Positions 26,954 through 36,593 are shown, counted from the stretch's first letter. The stretch is 64,000 nt of DNA from Gottschalkia purinilytica (GCF_001190785.1 NZ_LGSS01000004.1:62001-126000); one strand, 5' to 3'. Made by a program: numbers and translations. The notes: generated by a model not told the origin, from the letters alone.

Positions 26954-27155
26954 TTTTCAAAAGATGTTTTTTTGAATTATACAATTTATATTCTTAAAAA
27001 AATTCATGAATATTAGAAGTATTTTCATCTTCAAATCTATTTTCAAGCTTTATATTATTCAACATATATGCTATTTTTTCTGATTCTTCACGATATTCTT
27101 TTCGCCAATTTAAACTTCCCTATAGAAGTATCTACTGTTCCTGTTTTAGATATCG
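26954..27155 (-). pseudogene. Possible coding remnant after the hydrolase gene
   Basis: On the minus strand a 54-codon stretch without start reads SLNWRKEYREESEKIAYMLN, then NIKLENRFEDENTSNIHEFF, and stops at about 26954. Just upstream, in another frame, TGTVDTSIG is readable. This looks like the end of a protein broken by a frameshift. The family was not recognised. Confidence 0.25.
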
Positions 27156-27176
27156 TCACAATTTATCACATTATAT

Positions 27177-28604
27177 TTAGTGCTTTACAAACCCTATTTC
27201 GGGATAACGCTCTGATATATCTTCCATATTAATAGAATTATCTCCTTTGACATACTTATCAAAAAACGAAAGACTGACATCATTGATAATATGGTGGACA
27301 TACCGTGGATCTTCATCTTTCAATTTTAGCAATGGAGAGATCAACTTGAGATCAGTATAACTCATGTGATCCGTATTTGGAATCGTCAGAGAGTAACCAC
27401 CACCCGCCATAGCAAGCTGTCTTCGTCGTACTAATTCGTTCCATATATCCTCATGGCTACCTGTAGGTAAATCAGATTGTTTCTTATTAGCCTCTATATA
27501 ATAATCTTCAGTGTCCTGTGTATCCATCATCATAAACGGCTTAGCAAGCCCCTTCTTTGGGGCAGACTTTCCATACAGACCACCATCCATATTAATTCCT
27601 GCTTTCACTCGATCATCTTCTAATAGTATCTGCATAGCTGTTGCTCCTCCATATGAATGACCGAACATGCCAATCCGTTTCATATCAATAGCACCATAAA
27701 ATCGGTTGTTCACATCATTTCGATTCAACTGCTCCAATTTGTCTAGAACGAACTTCACATCTTGAGTCCATAGAGATATATGTTCGTCTAGTACTGGAAG
27801 ACCGTCATCTAACTGAGACCGGTTAAGCGCAGTTCGTCCATCTGGAAACACAGTAGCAGCTGCATCATAAGTATGGTCAATCGCTGCTACTATATAGCCG
27901 TTACTTGCTAGTTCCTCCATCTGAAACGTATTTTGATTACGGAATTGATCCATACCATGGGAGAATATTAACAATGGCCAAGATGTCTTCTTTTCGAACA
28001 GCATTGCTTCCTGATGAGAATGAGTTTTCACCTGTCCTAGATGCTCAAAAGTGAATGCTGGAAACGGTAGCGTCAATGCTAAACCTGAAGCTAATTCTTT
28101 AGGATTAGCGATATAAGGAGCGATGGACTCATCACTTCCTGTCCTAGCAGGATACCAAAGCTGGACCATAAGTTCCCGCTTATCCTTTGGATCTTCAGTA
28201 TATTCCTCTAATCGTTTGTTATCTATGAAATGAAACGTAGTTGTTCCTACTTCATAGGCTCCAGTAGGTTTGTTAAATGAAAATATCGGCATAAGAAGTG
28301 GTAGAGTAACTGCAGCAGCCAAGTATAAGCCTATGAAACAGCCCTTAAATATGCGTGTTACTAAAGAAGTAGAAGCTACATGTTTACGAGGATATATGAA
28401 AATTTGTAATAAAAGCACCATTAACACTGAATATGCAGGAATCATTTGCCATCGGTATCCTTCAAGAAACAGTTGTAATGATGTAACTACACTAGAAACT
28501 CCAAGCAGAATAATATTGTTACGAGTCAAACCTCTCCTAAATAGTAAGACTCGAATCAAAATTAAAAAATTTATTATAATAACAAAGAATTCTATAGTTC
28601 TCAT
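27177..28604 (-). CDS. Membrane-anchored PAF-acetylhydrolase-like alpha/beta hydrolase
   Basis: This 475-residue protein has four N-terminal transmembrane helices (about residues 1-120) followed by an alpha/beta-hydrolase domain. The nucleophile elbow is GMFGHSYGGATA. An acid candidate lies in MMMDTQDTED, and the His is in NTDHMSY. The pattern fits the platelet-activating-factor acetylhydrolase isoform II/dienelactone hydrolase group, which cleaves short acyl esters. The ATG at 28604 has GGAGGG 6 nt upstream. Codon use looks less AT-rich than its neighbours, hinting at transfer. The natural substrate is unknown. Confidence 0.8.
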   Translation of the reverse strand: MRTIEFFVIIINFLILIRVLLFRRGLTRNNIILLGVSSVVTSLQLFLEGYRWQMIPAYSVLMVLLLQIFIYPRKHVASTSLVTRIFKGCFIGLYLAAAVTLPLLMPIFSFNKPTGAYEVGTTTFHFIDNKRLEEYTEDPKDKRELMVQLWYPARTGSDESIAPYIANPKELASGLALTLPFPAFTFEHLGQVKTHSHQEAMLFEKKTSWPLLIFSHGMDQFRNQNTFQMEELASNGYIVAAIDHTYDAAATVFPDGRTALNRSQLDDGLPVLDEHISLWTQDVKFVLDKLEQLNRNDVNNRFYGAIDMKRIGMFGHSYGGATAMQILLEDDRVKAGINMDGGLYGKSAPKKGLAKPFMMMDTQDTEDYYIEANKKQSDLPTGSHEDIWNELVRRRQLAMAGGGYSLTIPNTDHMSYTDLKLISPLLKLKDEDPRYVHHIINDVSLSFFDKYVKGDNSINMEDISERYPEIGFVKH

Positions 28605-28651
28605 AAAGCTTCCCTCCATTCTTCTACTTTTTCACCTACAATGATTCAGAC

Positions 28652-29482
28652 TTAAAACTCAAACTCTAATGTCTTAAGCTTAGACTCAAACTTAAATCCC
28701 AGCTTTTCTCCTAAACTAATCGACTCAACATTTGTTTCAAGTGTTGACCAATGCGGTATTATCACATTTTTAATACAATGCTCCAAATACGCTACACATG
28801 CCCAAGTCGCTAATCCTTTATTCATTTCTTCTTCATAGTATGTTTCAACATTAATCTCATGCTCATTTTTATTTACGCAACAGGACAAGCAAGTGCTAAT
28901 CAATCTGTTTCCCTTCATTATACAATAGCCAAATCCAAACTTAAGAAAATCATCTATTGAATACCAAAATTCACCTAAAACTTTAGAAATAATTTTATCA
29001 GGGTCATTGTTTATAATCTCAGAGTTAATTCTTTTAATCTGATATCCATTAGGCAAAGGCTTATAACTACGCTTTAATAAATTGAACCTCTCAGGATCAA
29101 ATTTATAATAATACTCATAATCTGTTTCATACTTTCTGTGTGATATTACCTCTTCCAATGCTCTTTCCCAACTTTTATCATTTATGACCGTGATAAAATA
29201 GGTTCCACCGCATGATTCATATGTGTCTATTTTCAACTGATTATCAATAAATTCACGTAAACAAGAAGTAAATTCTTCATTATATACATCTCCAATGAAA
29301 ATGCTACTTATTCCAACAACATCAACCAACGCTGTTCGTGGATACTCTAAATTATCAACATATATATTACCTCTATTCGTACCACTAATAATAGCATTTA
29401 GAGTTAGATCGTTGATTTGGTCTGGTGTTCGTAAGATTGTTCTTATCTTATGATAATCTTTTTTATCAAGTTTATAAATCAT
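28652..29482 (-). CDS. GNAT acetyltransferase (ZmaR/PF12746-like)
   Basis: This 276-residue protein carries its GNAT fold in the C-terminal half: INVETYYEEEMNKGLATWAC is the acetyl-CoA region and ETNVESISLGEKLGFKFE the closing segment. The N-terminal half (about 1-130) is a family-specific domain. Relatives include the zwittermicin-resistance acetyltransferase group, so drug or metabolite acetylation is possible. The start at 29482 follows AGGAGGGG. It has no operon partner; the gap to the hydrolase is 47 nt. Confidence 0.75.
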   Translation of the reverse strand: MIYKLDKKDYHKIRTILRTPDQINDLTLNAIISGTNRGNIYVDNLEYPRTALVDVVGISSIFIGDVYNEEFTSCLREFIDNQLKIDTYESCGGTYFITVINDKSWERALEEVISHRKYETDYEYYYKFDPERFNLLKRSYKPLPNGYQIKRINSEIINNDPDKIISKVLGEFWYSIDDFLKFGFGYCIMKGNRLISTCLSCCVNKNEHEINVETYYEEEMNKGLATWACVAYLEHCIKNVIIPHWSTLETNVESISLGEKLGFKFESKLKTLEFEF

Positions 29483-29644
29483 TATGTAAACCCCTCCTAT
29501 TTAAAAACATTTTTTACTACAGGTTATACTCATCCACTGGAGTTATAGTATTTATAATTCTCAAACAGAGTTATCATTCAGCTACCAGAATCTTTAATTT
29601 CAAACACATATTAATGGTAAATAAGTAATCCTCACCTATCTTTC

Positions 29645-30517
29645 TTAATCCTCAATAAAGGGGTAGAATCGACTACTAAGCTTATCAAAATCCTTAAGTC
29701 GCTTTTGAGCATTCTCTGCATCCATCATCATCACACCGTTAATTAATATTTCCATTACAGAGAAAATCGTAGTTATCCCTTTTACATATTCTGGTTTAGG
29801 AGCATTCACTCTTATCATTAAGTCAGCTTCCGAAGCAATGGGAGATAATTCTCCATCAGTAATGGCAATGATTTTAGCTCCAATTAGTTTTGCTTCTTTC
29901 ATAAAGGTAAGTGTCTCTTTTCGATGACGTGAGAAAGAAATTAGAATAACTAACCATTCTGTCTCTTTTTCAGTAAAAAAATAATTAGCATCATCCATCG
30001 CACCTGTATATAAATAGGTATTTCCCTTAATTGTATTCAGTATTGAAGAAAGCCATCTTGCTGGAATGTTAGCAGACATAAATCCAGCCACCATTACTTT
30101 CTCAGCATGGATAATCATTTCTATAGCCTTCTGATATATTTCTTTGTCAAGTTCGTATAAAACTTGCTGAATTGCGTCTATTTGAGTTTTCAAGGTATAT
30201 TCAATAAAATTTTCTTTGTTCATCTTATTGATTGTAGAATTATGATACTTCTGAACCGGACCTTCTTGATGATTACTTGTAAGCAAAGACTTCTTGATAT
30301 CCATTTGAAGACTACTATATCCTGAGTAACCAAGAGCATAGCAAAATCTAATTACTGTAGTCTCACTTGTATTTGTCATCTCTCCAATCTTCTTTGCTGG
30401 ATGAAGTGCCACCAAATTAGGTTTATCCAATACAAACTTTGCGATATTTTTTTGACTCATCGTAAGTGTCGCATATTGCTTTCGAATTTGTTCTCTAAAA
30501 TCAGACTCCAGACTCAT
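29645..30517 (-). CDS. MurR/RpiR-family transcriptional regulator
   Basis: This 290-residue protein has an N-terminal RpiR HTH (about 1-77, with HPAKKIGEMTNTSETTVIRF and CYALGYSGYSS). A C-terminal SIS phosphosugar-binding domain (about 110-260) has AGFMSANIPARWLSSIL and the VILISFSRHRKETL loop. Such regulators sense sugar phosphates. No sugar genes adjoin it. A 30-bp perfect palindrome 70 bp upstream is a likely autoregulatory site. Confidence 0.9.
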   Translation of the reverse strand: MSLESDFREQIRKQYATLTMSQKNIAKFVLDKPNLVALHPAKKIGEMTNTSETTVIRFCYALGYSGYSSLQMDIKKSLLTSNHQEGPVQKYHNSTINKMNKENFIEYTLKTQIDAIQQVLYELDKEIYQKAIEMIIHAEKVMVAGFMSANIPARWLSSILNTIKGNTYLYTGAMDDANYFFTEKETEWLVILISFSRHRKETLTFMKEAKLIGAKIIAITDGELSPIASEADLMIRVNAPKPEYVKGITTIFSVMEILINGVMMMDAENAQKRLKDFDKLSSRFYPFIED

Positions 30518-30585
30518 AGATTAGCTTCCTTTCAGATAAAATTAATCTAATTATATTATTGGAAGTATTTATTGTCAATGTAAAA

Positions 30586-30615
30586 TGCATAATGAAGTGT
30601 ACACTTCATTATGCA
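30586..30615. promoter_or_regulatory. 30-bp perfect palindrome upstream of the RpiR gene
   Basis: TGCATAATGAAGTGT is followed directly by its reverse complement, with no spacer. No T-run follows, which argues against a terminator and for a protein-binding operator. It lies about 70-100 bp before the RpiR start. Confidence 0.55.
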
Positions 30616-30806
30616 GTAACCAAGAATTTTATTATTGAAAAATAAATACGAATCTTTATAGCGAAGATAAAATTTATATAGGAATTGAAGATAGAAGAAA
30701 TGAGATACTTGAAAAAAGAATTTGAAAACTTATTTGAAAATTAAGTTTTTCAAGTTTAGATAGATTGTAATAATTCGAATAATATAAATAATATCATTAC
30801 TTTGTA

Positions 30807-31556
30807 CTAGTCTATGGATTTCTTTGCTCTTATGAATAAAAATTGGGGTCTTTTGGTTAATCTATCGTATATCTTAGGCTGTTCCATTTTAAATTGTTCT
30901 GTTGGCATAGGTTCTAATAATTTTTCTATTGTAAATCCTCCATCGATTACAGGTGTAATAACTTCATTTAGAGGTCTTGTATAGAACTGTACTTTTACTT
31001 TTCCGTTATTCGTTTCCCATTCATCATTCAATAACTCCGTCAAAAAATAATTTTCTCTATTAAATTCTATAAAGTCCGTAAATGGATGATGGACTGAAAA
31101 AATCAGTTGTCCTGATTTTTTTAATATTCTATTAAATTCATTCATAACAAAAACCCAGTTTTTAACGTAATGAAGTGCTAAAGATGACAAAACGATATCA
31201 ATTGATTCATCTTTAATAAAATCTAGTGGCTCGTTTAAATCAGCTCTTATAACATTAGCTTTATTTCCAACTCTTTTTTTAGTTATTTCTATCATTTTAG
31301 GACTAAAATCTATTGATGTAACACTGGCACCTTTTTCTAGCAGGTATTTGGTATACCAGCCTGCTGCACATCCTGCATCTAAAACTGTCTTTCCTTTCAC
31401 ATCTGGAAGCAGTGATACAGTAGCCGGTCTCTCATAATAAGCATTAAATGGTTTTGTATCTACATATTCAAAATAATATTCTGCCATTTTCTCATAGGAA
31501 TCAAGCGAAACTGAGTCCTCATTTATTATCATCTCTTTCTCTATTTTATCATTCAA
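30807..31556 (-). CDS. Class I SAM-dependent methyltransferase
   Basis: This 249-residue protein contains SAM motif I VLDAGCAAGWYTKYL (about 58-72), the acidic end of beta-2 in SIDFS, and the motif IVLSSLALHYVKNW. Methyltransferases of this group act on small molecules or quinone-like compounds; the substrate is unknown. The start is a TTG at 31556 with GGAGGGG 5 nt upstream. It is a single gene. Confidence 0.85.
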   Translation of the reverse strand: MNDKIEKEMIINEDSVSLDSYEKMAEYYFEYVDTKPFNAYYERPATVSLLPDVKGKTVLDAGCAAGWYTKYLLEKGASVTSIDFSPKMIEITKKRVGNKANVIRADLNEPLDFIKDESIDIVLSSLALHYVKNWVFVMNEFNRILKKSGQLIFSVHHPFTDFIEFNRENYFLTELLNDEWETNNGKVKVQFYTRPLNEVITPVIDGGFTIEKLLEPMPTEQFKMEQPKIYDRLTKRPQFLFIRAKKSID

Positions 31557-31704
31557 TATAACCCCTCCTATAAAAAATTACTTTTTAATATAACATATAA
31601 AATTAATATTATATATTGTCTAATCAATCATAATTTCTATATTATACATAGTACCAGATTTATTAATAAGTATTTGTCTTACTTTGTAAAGTCTTTAAAA
31701 AAAT

Positions 31705-31745
31705 AAAACACCGGTTAGGATGGTTCATGCCACCTAATCCGGCTT
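31705..31745 (-). terminator. Terminator of the bcr-type operon
   Basis: A GC-rich hairpin (31711-31742, CCGGTTAGG pairing with CCTAATCCGG) is followed on the minus strand by TGTTTTATTTTTTT. It lies 43 nt after the uppP stop. Confidence 0.8.
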
Positions 31746-31785
31746 ATTTTTTACTCTTTTAAATCATGACAATTCCAAAACCTTT

Positions 31786-32634
31786 TTAGTGAAATATTCC
31801 TAGAGCTCCTGTCACTAAAACTATAACTGCAAATATCATTCTATATATTGCAAATATTTTCATTGGCTTTTTCTTTAAGTATGAAATAAATTTATTAATT
31901 ACTGCTAAAGCCACTACAAATGAAACTAAAAATCCAACAGCAAGAGAAATCAATTCTACGGATGTAAGACTAAGTATACCTCCAACTTTTAAAATCTTTA
32001 AAAAGCTCATTCCAACCATAACTGGAATTGCTAAGAAAAATGAGAATTCAGCAGCTGCAACAGTAGAAAGCCCTGATACCCATCCACCTATAATTGTTGA
32101 AGCTGAACGTGACATTCCTGGAATTATAGCTAAACATTGGAATAGTCCGATTATCACTGCTTGTTTTACTGTAACATTTAATTCTTGTCCTTTTAAATTA
32201 TTATTTCTGAATTTCTTTTCAGCATACATCATCCATATAGCACCTAAAAATAAAGTTGCGGCTACAGATACTGGTGTAAATAAGTATTTATCTGCTAAAT
32301 CATCTAATAATATTCCAAAAACACCGCCAGGAATACAAGCAATAAATATCATAAACCAAAACTTAAATCCTGATTTTTCATATCCAACTTTTTGTGGAAA
32401 AAAATTCACAAGAGTTTCTTTTATCTTTTTCCAATAAAGTATAACTACCGCTAGTATAGCTCCAAGTTGTATTACATATGTGTACATCTCAACATACTTT
32501 GGGTTTATTCCTTTAAATCCTATTAAATTTTGAAAAATAACAAGATGTCCTGTAGAAGAAACTGGCAAGAATTCTGTTATCCCTTCTACAATTCCTAATA
32601 TTATGGATTTTATTACTAAAGATATTGTCTCCAT
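31786..32634 (-). CDS. uppP: Undecaprenyl-diphosphatase (bacitracin resistance)
   Basis: This 282-residue multi-helix membrane enzyme dephosphorylates undecaprenyl pyrophosphate to recycle the cell-wall lipid carrier. It is the target complex lipid of bacitracin. The two conserved motifs are present: EGITEFLPVSSTGHLVI (about 17-33) and PGMSRSASTIIGG (about 172-184). Length is normal. It is the last gene of the RR-HK-ATPase-permease-uppP operon, the same gene set as bcrABD, where the phosphatase complements drug export. Confidence 0.95.
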   Translation of the reverse strand: METISLVIKSIILGIVEGITEFLPVSSTGHLVIFQNLIGFKGINPKYVEMYTYVIQLGAILAVVILYWKKIKETLVNFFPQKVGYEKSGFKFWFMIFIACIPGGVFGILLDDLADKYLFTPVSVAATLFLGAIWMMYAEKKFRNNNLKGQELNVTVKQAVIIGLFQCLAIIPGMSRSASTIIGGWVSGLSTVAAAEFSFFLAIPVMVGMSFLKILKVGGILSLTSVELISLAVGFLVSFVVALAVINKFISYLKKKPMKIFAIYRMIFAVIVLVTGALGIFH

Positions 32635-32687
32635 TTTTTAATCACCCTTTCTAAGTCTTATCATTTTTGTCTAAATCCTTATCTCCA

Positions 32688-33422
32688 TCAGTTAATATCT
32701 TCTTTTTTAAAATAGACTATAGTTGCTATAAATCCAATAATAGACGTAACAAAAATTGAAATATAAGAATACATTAAAGGATATTTTGAAACAAATGTAT
32801 TGTCTGTTATAATAACCGTCGCTGACCATGGAAATAAAGCAACATATCTTGAATTTGTAATCAATACATTCACCATAGTTATACCAATGGTAAATACAAT
32901 AGTAGGTACAAAATTTTTAAATAAAAATGTTACAAATATAACTGGAGTTGTCAAAAGAAAAAGAAAGCTACCTCCTATAATATAATTTTTAAATGAATTT
33001 ATCAATACTTTAATACTTAAACCTTCAAACTGTCCTATTAGTCCAAAAACTAGAGTTAATATCCAAGAAACTATAGTTAATACCATAATCCAGATTAATA
33101 GCATAATAAACTTACTAACAATGAAGCTTATTCTTGATACAGGAATAGTCAATAAGCCTTTTAATGTGTCTTCTATATACTCTCTATTAAATATATAAGC
33201 AGTAATTACCCCATATAGAAGTATTCCTATCAGTACAATGAAATAAAAATTTGTATCAGAAAAAAACTTCTTAAATAGAATAGGTATATCCGGTCTTTCC
33301 TTTCTCATACTTAGACGTTCTATAAAACACATAAAGGGGGTTACTGAAGCTCCAATAATACTAATTAAAAACATTTTAGATCGTTTAAGCTTCAAGATCT
33401 CTGTATATAATAAATTAAGCAA
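32688..33422 (-). CDS. ABC transporter permease, BcrB-like
   Basis: This 244-residue membrane protein has about six predicted helices and an N-terminal LLYTEILKLKRSKMFLIS segment typical of ABC-2 type bacitracin or lantibiotic self-protection permeases. The likely start is TTG at 33422, 6 nt after a GGGGGTGG ribosome site in the end of the ATPase gene; a GTG at 33431 is an alternative. The overlap with the ATPase gene indicates coupled translation. It works with the 33415 ATPase. Confidence 0.82.
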   Translation of the reverse strand: MLNLLYTEILKLKRSKMFLISIIGASVTPFMCFIERLSMRKERPDIPILFKKFFSDTNFYFIVLIGILLYGVITAYIFNREYIEDTLKGLLTIPVSRISFIVSKFIMLLIWIMVLTIVSWILTLVFGLIGQFEGLSIKVLINSFKNYIIGGSFLFLLTTPVIFVTFLFKNFVPTIVFTIGITMVNVLITNSRYVALFPWSATVIITDNTFVSKYPLMYSYISIFVTSIIGFIATIVYFKKEDIN

Positions 33423-34338
33423 TAGTACCACCCCCTATTAAATTTACAAAATAATCTTCTAATCTATCTTCACTCATATTAATCTTTAGTACTTCAATAT
33501 CATTTTCTACAAACATTTTATTAATTTGTCCTTGCTGACCTAAATGCGAGTACACACGAATGTTTCCTTTTTCACGAACTTCATAATCATTAATATTAAA
33601 ATGTTTTTCTATAAGCATAACTGCTTTATTCTCATTAGATACTTGAAATTCTATATACTTACGATTTCTTTTTCTAAGATCCTCAATAGTGATTTCTTCT
33701 AGTAGTTTTCCTTCATGAATAATTCCAATAAAATCTGCCAGTTGTTCAATCTCTGTAAGAATATGACTTGAAATAACAATAGTAACATGCTTTTCTTTAC
33801 ACAAATTCTCAAGAAAACTTCGCATTTCCTGTATTCCAATAGGGTCTAGACCATTAATTGGTTCATCTAAAATCAATAGTTCTGGCTCATGCATAATAGC
33901 AGCTGCAATTCCTAAGCGCTGTTTCATTCCTAGAGAATACTGAGATACTATTTTTCTAGGTTCTTTATCAAGACCTACTCTTGAGAGAGCATATTCTATA
34001 GCATCTGAACGATGGATTCCACGTAAACGAGCTAATATTGCGAGATTTTCTCTACCTGTAAGGTTTTGATAAAATCCTGGTGTTTCAATAATTGATCCAA
34101 TACGGGGATAGATTTGTTTCTCATTTCCATTCAGTTTTTTTCCAAATACCTCAATTTCACCCGAAGTAGGTTTAACTAAATTCATAATCATTCGTAGTGT
34201 AGTAGTTTTACCTGCACCATTACGTCCCAAAAGACCATAAATAGATCCTTTAGGAACATGAAGATTTATACCATCAACTGCTACTTGTTCATCAAATTTT
34301 CGTGTAAGGTCTTTTGTTTCTAAAACCCAATCTTGCAT
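33415..34338 (-). CDS. ABC transporter ATP-binding protein, BcrA-like
   Basis: This 307-residue ATPase has Walker A LGRNGAGKTTTLRM (about 36-49), a signature YSLGMKQRLGIAAA, Walker B LLILDEPINGLDP and a C-terminal domain of about 80 residues. The YSLGMKQRLGIA signature is the hallmark of the BcrA/lantibiotic-immunity (NisF/EpiF) group. The ATG at 34338 (MQDWVLETKDL) is 8 nt from GGAG; one at 34344 is too close. It exports or dislodges peptide antibiotics together with the adjacent permease. Confidence 0.92.
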   Translation of the reverse strand: MQDWVLETKDLTRKFDEQVAVDGINLHVPKGSIYGLLGRNGAGKTTTLRMIMNLVKPTSGEIEVFGKKLNGNEKQIYPRIGSIIETPGFYQNLTGRENLAILARLRGIHRSDAIEYALSRVGLDKEPRKIVSQYSLGMKQRLGIAAAIMHEPELLILDEPINGLDPIGIQEMRSFLENLCKEKHVTIVISSHILTEIEQLADFIGIIHEGKLLEEITIEDLRKRNRKYIEFQVSNENKAVMLIEKHFNINDYEVREKGNIRVYSHLGQQGQINKMFVENDIEVLKINMSEDRLEDYFVNLIGGGTIA

Positions 34339-34421
34339 CCTCATCGCTCCTTGTCTTACTTGTTTATTTTGTCTATATACTTATTCTAACCAGTAGATCT
34401 GACATGGAGCTTACGTGTTTC

Positions 34422-35345
34422 TTACTTTTTCTTACTTTTTGGAAGAGACACTCTCACAAAAGTTTTAATATAAGGAGTACTTTCCATAGAAATTTTTCCA
34501 TTCATCTTCTGTACAAGCTCTTTTGCAATAGTCAGACCTAATCCATGGCCCTTCGTTGATCTTGAAGAATCGCCCTTATAAAGACGTTCAAATACTCGCA
34601 ATATTTCATCTTTAGAAAGTCCAGGTCCCTTATCCCACACTTCAAAATAAACACAACTATCATCAGACCATGCAGATACTCCAATAAAATGATTGCACTT
34701 TCCATAACGCAAAGCGTTTTGAAGTAAATTACTGAAAATACGCGTTAATGCATGTTGATCTCCCATTACGAAACATTCTTCATCTGGAATTTCAATTTCC
34801 ATGGTAATATTTTCTTTTTGTAACTGAGGAATCCAACCTATAAGCTCACTACGTAAGAGTTCAAATAGGTCAATATTCTCCATATTAAACTGCAATTCAT
34901 CTGCATCTATTTGAGCAATAGTAAATAGTTCATCAATATACTCTTTTAATGCATAAGCTTTATCTTTTGCAATATGCAAATATTCATCTGCTTCTTGACC
35001 AGCCATTCCTTCACATAATGCATCTAAATAACCTAAAACTGATGTCAATGGTGTACGCACATCATGGGATAAATTAGATAGCATCCTTTTTCTTGCCTGC
35101 TCTGCTTGAAATGCATTTATTTTATCGTTTTGATAAGAATCTACTAGCTGATTGATTTTAAATATTAAAGGAGCAATAGGCTCTTTAGCTCCAACATGTA
35201 TTTTAAAATTTTCATTACCTGAAATAATATCTTCTAATGTACGTAAAGTCTCACGAATTCGACAACGATACTTCCATTCACGATAAAGGAAAAAGACAAT
35301 TACTATGATTAGTATTATGATAAACCAAATACTATCCCTATTCAT
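34422..35345 (-). CDS. Sensor histidine kinase
   Basis: This 307-residue kinase has one N-terminal membrane helix (about 4-21) and almost no external domain. A DHp domain with SNLSHDVRTPLTSVLGYLDA (phospho-His) and a HATPase domain with NLLQNALRYG and GHGLGLTIAKELV follow. A kinase with so little sensor probably receives its signal through a membrane partner, perhaps the transporter. The start at 35345 is preferred over 35360, with GGAG about 9 nt upstream. It overlaps the response regulator by 8 nt. Confidence 0.9.
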   Translation of the reverse strand: MNRDSIWFIIILIIVIVFFLYREWKYRCRIRETLRTLEDIISGNENFKIHVGAKEPIAPLIFKINQLVDSYQNDKINAFQAEQARKRMLSNLSHDVRTPLTSVLGYLDALCEGMAGQEADEYLHIAKDKAYALKEYIDELFTIAQIDADELQFNMENIDLFELLRSELIGWIPQLQKENITMEIEIPDEECFVMGDQHALTRIFSNLLQNALRYGKCNHFIGVSAWSDDSCVYFEVWDKGPGLSKDEILRVFERLYKGDSSRSTKGHGLGLTIAKELVQKMNGKISMESTPYIKTFVRVSLPKSKKK

Positions 35346-36042
35346 TGCCCACATCTCCATTAAATTTATAACCCATCCCCCAAGCTGTTAAAATGTATAT
35401 TGGATTTTCTGGGTCTGGCTCAATTTTTTTGCGTAACCTTCTAATGTGTACCATTATATTATTATCATCATAAGCATATTCATCTTGCCATACATTTTGA
35501 TATATCTGTTTTTTAGTAAAAATTTGTCCAGGGTTAGATGCTAAAAAGTATAATAAATCATACTCTTTTCCAGTAAGTGAAATATCTTTTTTATTGTAAG
35601 TCACACGCATATATGAAGGATCAATAACAAGAGAGCCAAAAACCATACAATGTGGTTTTTTAGGTTCAGCACCAAGTACAACGTAACGACGAATTAATGA
35701 TTGTACTCTTGCAGTTAGCTCAGACAAGCTAAAGGGCTTAGTTATATAGTCATCTGCTCCTAATTTCAATCCTAAAACTTTATCCATTTCATTATCTTTT
35801 GCTGTAAGCATTAATACAGGAGTGTTTTTCGTTTCTCGTATATGAGTTAAAGTAGAAATTCCATCCATCTCTGGCATCATAATATCTAGTATAATCAACT
35901 GATAGTCCTGGGTATTAATTAAATTTAAACCCTCTATGCCTGTATGAGCCACATCTGCATTGTATCCTTCAGTTTCCATACATTTTTTAAGCAATCTACA
36001 TAATTCAATATCATCATCTATAATTAGAATACTCTTTTTCAT
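35338..36042 (-). CDS. OmpR-family response regulator
   Basis: This 234-residue regulator has a receiver domain (about 1-115) with Asp pocket IDDD, phospho-acceptor in LIILDIMMPEMDG and Lys in KLGADDYITKPF. A winged-helix DNA-binding domain (about 135-230) has NNIMVHIRRLRKKIEPDPEN. The start at 36042 has GGGGAG upstream. First gene of the operon leading to the BcrAB-like transporter and uppP, which it most likely activates. Confidence 0.93.
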   Translation of the reverse strand: MKKSILIIDDDIELCRLLKKCMETEGYNADVAHTGIEGLNLINTQDYQLIILDIMMPEMDGISTLTHIRETKNTPVLMLTAKDNEMDKVLGLKLGADDYITKPFSLSELTARVQSLIRRYVVLGAEPKKPHCMVFGSLVIDPSYMRVTYNKKDISLTGKEYDLLYFLASNPGQIFTKKQIYQNVWQDEYAYDDNNIMVHIRRLRKKIEPDPENPIYILTAWGMGYKFNGDVGNE

Positions 36043-36520
36043 ATAATCTCCCCTATCTAAAGCAATTTGACTTTTTTCAAGCATATGACATTTTTATAGC
36101 ATACAAAAAATTCAGTAAATATAAAGGTATCAAATAAAAAATATATTTAAAAATTTCTATTGTCATTTATACTTTTTTGAAAAAGCTGTTATAAATAAAA
36201 CTAAGATTCATATTTAAATTAGACTTACAATATTTATTAAACCCTTAAAATTATAGTATATCTGTTTCATGTAATTTTTAGTAACTAGTAAATCCTCAAA
36301 ACATAATAAAAACCCTCTAGTCACGTTTTAATTTTATCACAAATGATAGAGTATATCTTCCAATTCAATTCTTATGATGACGACAATCATAGTACCATAT
36401 AAAAAATAATCCTCTTTCCGTTATTTTTAATCCCTATATAAGTAGATAGCATATAGAAATTTTTTCTATAATTGATAAAGATAATTACTATTAGAATACC
36501 CTAAAAATTATCATATTGCT
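36043..36520. other. Non-coding gap before the MATE leader
   Basis: This AT-rich stretch separates the divergent response regulator and MATE gene. No gene, riboswitch or clear hairpin was recognised; the promoters of both operons must lie here. Confidence 0.4.
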
Positions 36521-36536
36521 TTGAAAGGAGGTAAGA

Positions 36537-36557
36537 ATGCTTTGGATAAAGCTATAA
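36537..36557 (+). CDS. Possible 6-residue leader peptide of the MATE gene
   Basis: ATG at 36537 is preceded by a strong AAAGGAGG ribosome site (36524-36531) and reads MLWIKL before a TAA. Immediately downstream is the hairpin at 36562-36593. A strong ribosome site serving only six codons resembles the leader peptides of drug-inducible attenuators. It could also be a remnant start of a lost gene. Confidence 0.4.
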   Translation: MLWIKL

Positions 36558-36561
36558 ATAA

Positions 36562-36593
36562 AGATTAGAATTTAAAGCTTAAACTTCTAATCT
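36562..36593 (+). promoter_or_regulatory. Leader hairpin before the MATE gene
   Basis: AGATTAGAA pairs with TTCTAATCT and most of the inner 14 nt also pair (14 of 16 per arm). It starts 5 nt after the leader-peptide stop and lies about 85 nt before the MATE start. There is no T-run, so it is not a simple terminator. Confidence 0.5.

Noticed and set aside
30650-30745. Small plus-strand gene reading MRYLKKEFENLFEN
   Set aside because: Fourteen codons without a good ribosome site or neighbour link; more likely chance in A-rich sequence.
31670-31695. BceR-like site near uppP (CTTACTTTGTAAAG)
   Set aside because: The half-sites have the wrong spacing and the site lies downstream of uppP, next to its terminator.
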